This document shows, piece by piece, positions 1-5,793 of a stretch of 5,793 bases of DNA; position 1 is the stretch's first letter, and every line of letters starts with the position of its first letter. Location of the stretch: contig SFEK01000144.1 of NCBI GenBank assembly GCA_004557285.1, positions 1-5,793 on the forward strand, in the 5' to 3' direction. Both the position numbers and the translations under genes were made by a program. This stretch comes from Bacteroidales bacterium. GTDB taxonomy: Bacteria > Bacteroidota > Bacteroidia > Bacteroidales > Bacteroidaceae. The notes beneath the pieces were generated by a model. The model was not told the DNA's origin, searched no databases, and saw only the letters and a program-made list of their open reading frames with translations.

Positions 1-162
1 CAGACTGGACTTGACTTCGTGTACAGTAATTCACAGCTCGAGTCGATGGGTGACATTACCATCAAGGCCACCAAAGAGCCAATAGGAGAAGTACTGAAGC
101 GCATGTCGGCATCGACAGGCTTCACATTCAAGTTTGACAAAAACACCATCATCGTTCAGCAA
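1..162 (+). other. Partial STN (secretin/TonB N-terminal) signalling domain of the SusC-like protein
   Basis: The first 54 visible residues show the STN pattern: a TG-x-x-F-VYS strand (residues 2-9), then the ITIKAT strand, a helix with PIGEVLKRM, and a closing TGFTFKFDKNTIIV hairpin. In characterised TonB-dependent transducers such as FecA this domain sits in the periplasm and contacts an anti-sigma factor. Ordinary SusC proteins lack it. The domain is cut by the window edge; the identification rests on pattern recognition, not a profile search. Confidence 0.8.
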
Positions 163-3100
163 GACAACAAGAAGACTGACGTGAAAATCGATGGTTATGT
201 CGTAGGTGTCGTTACCGATGCCGATGGCAATCCACTGCCTGGTGTAACCGTCAAGTTTATGGAAAACAATTACGGTACCACTACAAGCAGTGACGGAAGA
301 TACCATCTGAACGCACGTGGCGTGTCTAAGGGTTCTATCAGTTTTTCGTTCATTGGAATGAAAAACAAGGTGGTAGCTTACAAGGGACAGAGCATCATCA
401 ACGTGGTTATGGATGAGGACAGCCACCTTATTGACGATGTGGTTGTGACCGGATATGGTACATACAACCGCGGACAGTATGTAGGTGCCGTATCACAGGT
501 TAAGGCTGAGGACATCAAGATTGCCAACGAGTCGAGCATCGACCAAATGCTGCAGGGTGTTATCCCCGGTGTGTCGGTGGTAAACACCACTGGTAAGGTG
601 GGTGGAACACCGAAAATTCGTATCCGTGGTACTTCTACCATTCTTGGCAATCAGGAACCCCTGTGGGTTGTAGATGGTGTGATACAGACCAATCCCACCC
701 CAATACCAAACGACGCAAGCCCACTGTCGAGCGACATGGACGAGATGCTGCAGACCGCAGGTAACGCCATCTCGTGGCTTAACCCTGCCGACATCGAAAC
801 CATCACCGTGCTGAAAGATGCATCCGCAACCGCCATCTATGGATCTCAAGCAACCAACGGCGTGATTGTTGTTACCACCAAGAAGGCAAAAGCACAAACA
901 GGAGTGAGCATAAACTATTCAGGCTCATTGTCAATAACACAGCGTCCATCGTATGGTCTCTACGACCTGATGAACTCACAGCAGTATATGGAGTTTAACC
1001 AACAGATGTATCACGACCGAAATGCCTATACCTACGAGGTGCTACCGATAGGTTATGCCGGACTCGTACAGAAACTGCACAACAAGACCATCACCCAGGA
1101 AGAATTTAACCAGGAGTTTCGCAACATGGAACAGATGAATACCGACTGGTTTGACCTTCTGTTCCGCACACCGGTGAGCACACAGCAGAACGTGAGCATC
1201 TCAAGTGGCAGCGAGAAGTTGCAGAGCCGTTTCTCGCTCGGTGTCAACAGTTCTCCTGGTGAGGCCAAGGGCAACGATATGTTCCAAGTGACAGCAAGTT
1301 CCAACAACACTTACCGCCCAACAAAAAACCTCTCAATAGACCTCTCCGTAAACGGAAGTTATCGCAAAGCCAACGACTTCTACTCAGGAGTAAGCCCATA
1401 CGACTATGCTATGAACACCTCACGCGCCTTGCCTCTTTACAACGAGGACGGTTCGCTCTACTACTACCCAGTGTATGGCAATATCAGTTACTCGATACTC
1501 AACAAGCACTGCTACAACTACAACATCCTTAACGAACTAGACAACAGCGGTTCGCAGTCAGCGGTCACTAGTTTCCAGGCAAACCTCGGATTGCGTTGGA
1601 AGCTGCTGAAAAACGTGGAGTTCCAGGGCGACGCATCGCTGAGCCTCTCTTCGTCTAGAATGAAGTCGTGGGCAACAGAGTTCACAAATACCGTGTCACA
1701 GATACGTGGTTACGACATGGGTGAGGTACAGGCTAATTCAGAAGAAGAGCTATCGAGCCCACTGCCTTACGGAGGAATACTCAACAGTGCGACACAGCAG
1801 AATATAAACTACTCATTCCGTGGCGCCTTCGTCTATAACAACACCTTCGCAGAAAAGCATAGCGTGACGTTCAACATTGGTATGCAGGTAACATCTTATA
1901 AGTTCGACGGAGAGACAATGCTGCACTACGGCTATCAGAAATACCGCGGCGAGACATTCGCCACTGTGCCAGCACTCAGCGACCTGCACACAGTTACTGG
2001 ATATAAGCCTTCAACTGACTTGCATGAACTAATGCGTCAAGGCTCCAGCATAACCAACACAAAGCAGAACCAACTCAGCGAGTATTTCACTGCCGTATAC
2101 AGCTTCGACAACCGCTATGTACTGAACCTCAACGGACGTCTCGATGCGTCAAACCGTTTCGGTCAAGACGAGAACAAGCGTTTCAACCCGACACTCTCTT
2201 TCGGTGCCAAGTGGCGCATCGGCGAAGAGCCTTGGATGGACTGGGCAAGCTCATGGTACGATATGTTCGACATCTCCTTCTCTTACGGATGGAGAGGTAA
2301 TTCCGTAACTGAGGTATCACCATACCTCATTGCCACCGACGGCGGCCTGCACACATACTTCAAGCAGTACTACCTGAAAATAAAGTCACTGCCTTATCCT
2401 GACCTCGGATGGGAGAAGACACGCGACTGGAACATCGGAGCCGACCTCTCGTTCTTCGACGGACGCTTGAGCGCAGGCTTCAACTACTACAACAAACGAA
2501 GCGATGTGCTCAGCTCGCGTGAGGTTTCAACCGAATACGGTGTGCAATCGGCTTATGTTAAGGGCACCATCATGAAAAACTACGGATATGAGTTTATCAT
2601 CAGCGCCACTCCAATACGCACCAAAGACTGGACATGGTCTATCGCCTTCAACACCAGCAAGGACTACAACCGTGTGGAGAACAACGAGATAGTAAACCTT
2701 CCTAACGACTACCTCACAGGAGCAGCCATCGTGGAAGGCATGCCCTACGGCACCATCTACGCCTTTGACTTCGCAGGCTTGGATCCGGAGACGGGCTATC
2801 CCACTTTCAACGGACTTGACAAGGAAGAGAAGCCGGTAGACTTCCGCGAGTATCTCGTAGAAGCAGGATGCACCGAGCCCGATGTGGCTGGCGGTATAAG
2901 CACATCACTGCGATACAAGAATATCCACCTTCGCGCACAATTTGCAATGTCAATAGGCGCACAGGCTTATCTGCCCAACTATTTCGCCACAACAGGTGCA
3001 CCACGTCCAGAACAAAACATGCCTACCTACATGCTTGACCGATGGCGTCAGCCGGGCGACGAACTTTTGACCGACATCCCATCCATTGCAGCAGGAAATC

Positions 3101-3411
3101 CAAACGACATTAATATTACACTGAAATATGGTTCCAACGGCGAATATTGGAGCAGCCCATACCAGATGTACAACTACTCAACCGCACGTATAGCCGACAC
3201 CGACTTCATACGCTGCCGTTCGCTGTCACTTCAATACGACCTGCCGAAACCGGCACTTGCCACTTTAGGAATGCTTAATGCCTATATAACGGCAAGCCTC
3301 ACCAACCCGTTCTTCATCGCCTTCGACAGCAAGTGGAACGGACGTGACCCCGAAACAGCCTCATGGCCGGCACGAAAGTCGTTCACGCTGGCACTAAATA
3401 TCACATTCTAA
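1..3411 (+). CDS. SusC/RagA-type TonB-dependent outer-membrane transporter with N-terminal STN domain (5' end outside window)
   Basis: This is the outer-membrane barrel of a SusCD nutrient importer, which takes up substrate with energy from TonB-ExbBD. The frame is open from base 1, so the start and signal peptide lie upstream. GTG at 19 falls inside a conserved domain and is not the start. The visible part is 1136 residues. Residues 1-54 look like the second half of an STN (secretin/TonB short N-terminal) domain. Residues 65-140 are a CarboxypepD_reg-like beta-sandwich (GxVxDxxGxPLPGVTV pattern). DDVVVTGYG at 145-153 opens the plug, which carries the SusC hallmarks IRIRG (206-210), PLWVVDG (220-226) and LKDASATAIYGSQATNGV (from 271). 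The barrel fills about 301-1136 and ends in phenylalanine, the usual insertion signal. The frame is intact to the TAA. STN-bearing SusC proteins often signal to a FecR-type anti-sigma factor; no such gene is in view. The substrate is not evident. Family assignment is very secure. Confidence 0.96.
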   Translation, partial: QTGLDFVYSNSQLESMGDITIKATKEPIGEVLKRMSASTGFTFKFDKNTIIVQQDNKKTDVKIDGYVVGVVTDADGNPLPGVTVKFMENNYGTTTSSDGRYHLNARGVSKGSISFSFIGMKNKVVAYKGQSIINVVMDEDSHLIDDVVVTGYGTYNRGQYVGAVSQVKAEDIKIANESSIDQMLQGVIPGVSVVNTTGKVGGTPKIRIRGTSTILGNQEPLWVVDGVIQTNPTPIPNDASPLSSDMDEMLQTAGNAISWLNPADIETITVLKDASATAIYGSQATNGVIVVTTKKAKAQTGVSINYSGSLSITQRPSYGLYDLMNSQQYMEFNQQMYHDRNAYTYEVLPIGYAGLVQKLHNKTITQEEFNQEFRNMEQMNTDWFDLLFRTPVSTQQNVSISSGSEKLQSRFSLGVNSSPGEAKGNDMFQVTASSNNTYRPTKNLSIDLSVNGSYRKANDFYSGVSPYDYAMNTSRALPLYNEDGSLYYYPVYGNISYSILNKHCYNYNILNELDNSGSQSAVTSFQANLGLRWKLLKNVEFQGDASLSLSSSRMKSWATEFTNTVSQIRGYDMGEVQANSEEELSSPLPYGGILNSATQQNINYSFRGAFVYNNTFAEKHSVTFNIGMQVTSYKFDGETMLHYGYQKYRGETFATVPALSDLHTVTGYKPSTDLHELMRQGSSITNTKQNQLSEYFTAVYSFDNRYVLNLNGRLDASNRFGQDENKRFNPTLSFGAKWRIGEEPWMDWASSWYDMFDISFSYGWRGNSVTEVSPYLIATDGGLHTYFKQYYLKIKSLPYPDLGWEKTRDWNIGADLSFFDGRLSAGFNYYNKRSDVLSSREVSTEYGVQSAYVKGTIMKNYGYEFIISATPIRTKDWTWSIAFNTSKDYNRVENNEIVNLPNDYLTGAAIVEGMPYGTIYAFDFAGLDPETGYPTFNGLDKEEKPVDFREYLVEAGCTEPDVAGGISTSLRYKNIHLRAQFAMSIGAQAYLPNYFATTGAPRPEQNMPTYMLDRWRQPGDELLTDIPSIAAGNPNDINITLKYGSNGEYWSSPYQMYNYSTARIADTDFIRCRSLSLQYDLPKPALATLGMLNAYITASLTNPFFIAFDSKWNGRDPETASWPARKSFTLALNITF

Positions 3412-3438
3412 CACAATAATAATATAGTATACAACGTT
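3412..3438 (+). other. Short A/T-rich intergenic spacer, no Shine-Dalgarno, no separate promoter seen
   Basis: The 27 bp between the susC-like stop and the susD-like ATG are dominated by A and T and lack a GGAGG-like ribosome site, as is normal for Bacteroidota leaders. No TAnnTTTG -7 element and no stem-loop of useful size is visible. The two genes are therefore most likely read from one transcript started upstream of the window. Confidence 0.6.
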
Positions 3439-4914
3439 ATGAAGAATTATATATGGCTTTTGCCACTTGTTGCCTTACTTTTCGGCAGCTGCGGCGATTT
3501 TCTTGAAGAGGAGTCACAGAGCGAAGTGATACCAAAGTCGGCATCCGACTTCTCTGAACTGCTCATCGGTAGCGGTTATCCTGACAACTACGGACCCGAC
3601 TTCTCATGGGTGGAATTTCTCGACGACGACTGCGAGGCTTATCTTGACCTCACAAGCTACGACGAGAACTGGAACCCGATAGACGGATTCTCTGGTAGTT
3701 CACAGGCCATCACTCCACTGCCTTTCTATTCATGGCAGCCATACATGATGGACCAGGACGGTTACGGCACACGCATAAACACGGTTGCAACATCCACAAC
3801 CTACGCTCAGTTCTATAACAAGATAATGGGATGCAACGCAGTGCTCGACAACATCGACGAGGCAGTAGGTGCAAAGGAGACTCGCGACCGTGTGAAGGCG
3901 GAGGCGCTTGCCGTGAGGGCAATGCTCTACTTCCAGCTCGTAAACCTCTACGGCGAGCCTTACAACTACAACAAGAACGCACTCGGAGTGCCTCTGAAAC
4001 TCGATGCGAATCTCTCAACCGAGGGAATTGCTCGGAGTACAGTGGCCGAAGCATACGAAAACGTTATATTGCCCGACCTGAAGAAGGCTGCAGAACTGAT
4101 GGACCCATTGGAAATCATCTATAAGAACTATCGTGTGAACCAGCCTTCGATACATATCCTCCTCTCGCGCGTCTACCTCTTCATGGAACGCTATCAGGAG
4201 GCTGCCGATGAAGCTAACAAGGCACTCGCCATGGGCATAAGACTGATGAACCTGCCTACAGAACTCGAGGGAGCAATGGAAGGCAACTGGAGTTACAATC
4301 CGTTGGACTACAACAATCCTGAGGTATTATGGCTCTTTGGCACTGGCACACGAGCCGGAAACACTTGCTACTGGACAGGCCATGCTTCAGAATTCCGCGC
4401 CCTTTGGGATTCCAACAATGACTTGCGTTGGACATCTTACGGACTTGCACTTGAGTATTCGTCGGCTGTAATAAATAAACCTTATGGTACAAGCGGCCTT
4501 AGCCAGAACATCCGCACTGCAGAAGCTTGGCTCAACAAGGCAGAAGCAGAGGCTCTTCTTGGCAATACAGCAGAAGCTAACAAGGCGTTGGAAACGCTAC
4601 GTAAGTCGCGCATAAAAGGCTATGAGCACACAACACTCAGCGGGGACGAACTACTCAAGGAAATACGCAATGAACGACGCAAAGAGTTCTGCTTTGAGGG
4701 ATTCAGATGGTTTGACCTCCGCCGATACGGCATGCCGGAGATAAAGCACATCTATCGTGCAGAGGCTGGCGGTCCTAAACTTGTCTATACACTGAAAGAG
4801 AAAGACCCAATGTACACCCTGCCAATACCGCAGAGCGTATTTGAAAAAAATACAGAACTACAGCAAAACGACTGCCGCAACACAACTGAGCGCGTAGCTG
4901 TGAATGCAGAATAA
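3439..4914 (+). CDS. SusD/RagB-family surface lipoprotein (substrate-binding partner of the SusC-like transporter)
   Basis: This 491-residue protein is the lipid-anchored lid of the SusCD importer, which binds substrate at the cell surface and passes it to the barrel. The start is firm: ATG gives a short signal peptide (MKN, a hydrophobic run, lipobox FGSC) with the lipidated cysteine at residue 18. The acidic stretch just after it (GDFLEEES) fits Bacteroidota surface-export signals. SusD-family marks follow: a helical repeat with AEALAVRAMLYFQLVNLYGE (from 154), a TPR-like helix pair at 241-263, IRTAEAWLNKAEAEALLG (from 358), the signature RNERRKEFCFEGFRWFDL (from 410), and the C-terminal LPIPQS (461-466) followed by a TELQQN tail. 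Length is normal for the family. The last 13 or so residues after QQND do not look like the family and overlap the next frame, so the C-terminal tail may be altered. The ligand cannot be read from the sequence. Confidence 0.95.
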   Translation: MKNYIWLLPLVALLFGSCGDFLEEESQSEVIPKSASDFSELLIGSGYPDNYGPDFSWVEFLDDDCEAYLDLTSYDENWNPIDGFSGSSQAITPLPFYSWQPYMMDQDGYGTRINTVATSTTYAQFYNKIMGCNAVLDNIDEAVGAKETRDRVKAEALAVRAMLYFQLVNLYGEPYNYNKNALGVPLKLDANLSTEGIARSTVAEAYENVILPDLKKAAELMDPLEIIYKNYRVNQPSIHILLSRVYLFMERYQEAADEANKALAMGIRLMNLPTELEGAMEGNWSYNPLDYNNPEVLWLFGTGTRAGNTCYWTGHASEFRALWDSNNDLRWTSYGLALEYSSAVINKPYGTSGLSQNIRTAEAWLNKAEAEALLGNTAEANKALETLRKSRIKGYEHTTLSGDELLKEIRNERRKEFCFEGFRWFDLRRYGMPEIKHIYRAEAGGPKLVYTLKEKDPMYTLPIPQSVFEKNTELQQNDCRNTTERVAVNAE

Positions 4915-4916
4915 AA
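4860..4916 (+). other. Anomalous susD-end / third-gene junction
   Basis: The SusD family match ends near 4870 (QQND). The downstream protein already matches its family soon after 4923. Only about 50 bases separate the two, too few to hold a stop, a spacer and a lipoprotein signal peptide. The susD frame runs on to TAA at 4912-4914 while the downstream frame opens after TGA at 4887-4889, an overlap of 25 bases in different frames. No ATG, GTG or TTG occurs in the downstream frame here. A deletion of the original spacer and signal-peptide codons, or an indel or assembly error, would explain this. Confidence 0.55.
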
Positions 4917-5793
4917 GAGATAGAAATCACTCCCGAATATGAGCTTCCACAAAAAGGAGCATCGGATGCAGCAAATGCACGTATACTTAACTACTACAAC
5001 AAGTATGGCTCGTATGTGGTTTACGACTTCAGTAACAAAGACGCATGGTGGCTCCAGGTAACGGGCAACTCACAAAGTGGCGGACGCACATATCACGCCA
5101 CCACCGGCGACTTTAGCAATGTCGATGCAATGCTCGACTATATTGAAGACATCTGGCTTAAATATTTCAGCGACGACTTTCTGAAAAAGGGAGGAATGCC
5201 ATACCGAGTGTTCCTTGCAGACTCTGTATACATGAAGCGCGACTGGGACGACGGAACTTTCATGATCACAACTCAGAACTATGCAATCAACGGCAACGGG
5301 CTCATCATCGGAGGCATGAACCAAGTGTCTACCATGGATGCCACCACGAAGAAGGCACGCAAGATAGAACTGTTCACCGCACTATGGGCTTACTACCGCG
5401 CACAGGGACTACTCAGCATTCCTAACGAATTCTATGCCGAGACCGACTACGTTACAAAACCAACAATGACAAAGGGACAGTGGGGCTACGAATACACAGC
5501 CGACGACATCGCTGCTCTCAGAAACCGCGGTTTTATGCCGAAGTATTCACAATACGGATATAGCGTATACGACGAGATATACATGAAATACTCGGACACA
5601 TACGATACGTGGAACGGCAAAAGCGATAACGACATAAGGATTCTCGACTACGACTACTACATGACGCAGATATTCAATGCCACCGATGAGGCCGTCGCCG
5701 ACTATCTCGCTTATCCTGCAGTAAAGAAGAAGTGGGACTGCCTAATAAACTTCTACAAGACGAACTACAGCATCGACCTTAGGGCGATAGCAA
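4890..5793 (+). CDS. Peptidase_Mx1-like (putative zinc metallopeptidase family) lipoprotein remnant, no start codon, no HExxH, 3' end outside window
   Basis: The frame opens after an in-frame TGA at 4887-4889 and stays open to the window edge, about 300 codons. I judge it a relative of the Peptidase_Mx1 / substrate import-associated metallohydrolase lipoproteins often encoded after SusC/SusD. The layout agrees: an early NKYGSYVVYDF strand (4998-5030), a helix ending in W-LKYF and then a P-Y-R-VFLADS-Y strand, a GMNQV turn (5313-5327), a helix where the zinc site should be (5361-5393), an AALRNRGFM segment, and a closing LINFYKTNYSIDL. The usual lipoprotein signal peptide is missing. In-frame starts appear only inside the domain (GTG 5016, ATG 5130). 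The visible part has one histidine (in TYHATT), so the HExxH zinc site is absent. It may be a 5'-truncated pseudogene or a frameshifted, non-catalytic binding protein. The coding frame is well supported; the family call is moderate. Confidence 0.6.

Noticed and set aside
31..1310. Several minus-strand open frames within the susC-like gene.
   Set aside because: They have low-complexity or unrecognisable products and overlap conserved STN, plug and barrel codons on the opposite strand.
3412..3438. Small palindromes GTATAC and AACGTT in the susC-susD spacer as an operator or attenuator.
   Set aside because: Six-base palindromes in A/T-rich DNA are expected by chance, and no stem-loop or promoter element accompanies them.
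3710..4124. Open frames on both strands inside the susD-like gene (minus strand 3710-4054, plus strand 3831-4124).
   Set aside because: Both are arginine- and cysteine- or serine-rich with no recognisable domain, and lie wholly inside a strongly supported gene; they are shadows of its codon pattern.
4841..4855. Run of seven A in the susD-like gene as a possible -1 programmed frameshift site leading into the third frame.
   Set aside because: A -1 shift here enters the frame that stops at TGA 4887-4889, before the third frame opens, so it cannot connect the two proteins.
4841..4897. TTG-started mini-frame reading MKKI..., ending in LSA just before a possible SC, considered as a signal peptide for the third gene.
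   Set aside because: The stretch is hydrophilic (QNYSKTTAATQ), lacks a membrane-crossing core, ends at a TAG, and lies in a different frame from the third protein.
5070..5324. Minus-strand open frame of 84 codons opposite the third gene.
   Set aside because: No domain or signal is visible, and the plus-strand frame here carries the family-like pattern.

Overview
The window holds a Bacteroidota-type nutrient-import locus with three consecutive reading frames on the + strand and almost no non-coding DNA. The organism is very probably a member of the Bacteroidales. The SusC/SusD pair is essentially restricted to this phylum, the SusD lipoprotein has a typical lipobox followed by acidic residues, and the intergenic spacer is A/T-rich with no Shine-Dalgarno sequence. 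Base composition looks moderate (about 50% G+C by eye), which would suit Prevotellaceae or Bacteroidaceae, but genus cannot be fixed from this sequence.

Layout: (1) 1-3411, a SusC/RagA-type TonB-dependent outer-membrane transporter. It enters the window already open, and its visible part begins inside an STN signalling domain, followed by a carboxypeptidase-regulatory-like domain, a plug and the full beta-barrel. (2) 3439-4914, its SusD/RagB-type surface lipoprotein partner, 27 bp downstream. (3) 4890-5793, a reading frame that stays open to the window edge and resembles the zinc-metallopeptidase-like lipoproteins (Peptidase_Mx1 / substrate import-associated metallohydrolase type) that commonly follow SusC/SusD pairs. 

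The first two genes should work together: SusD caps the SusC barrel and captures substrate, and SusC imports it using TonB energy. The STN domain suggests that this SusC also signals to a FecR-type anti-sigma factor and an ECF sigma factor, which would lie outside the window.

The third frame is the most unusual part. It has no usable start codon and no signal peptide. Its 5' end overlaps the 3' end of the susD-like gene in another frame. Its visible part has only one histidine and no HExxH zinc site. It is either a broken or frameshifted gene, or the remains of a catalytically inactive, binding-only relative. No RNA genes, mobile elements, CRISPR arrays or clear promoters were seen. I do not see a wholly new system here.
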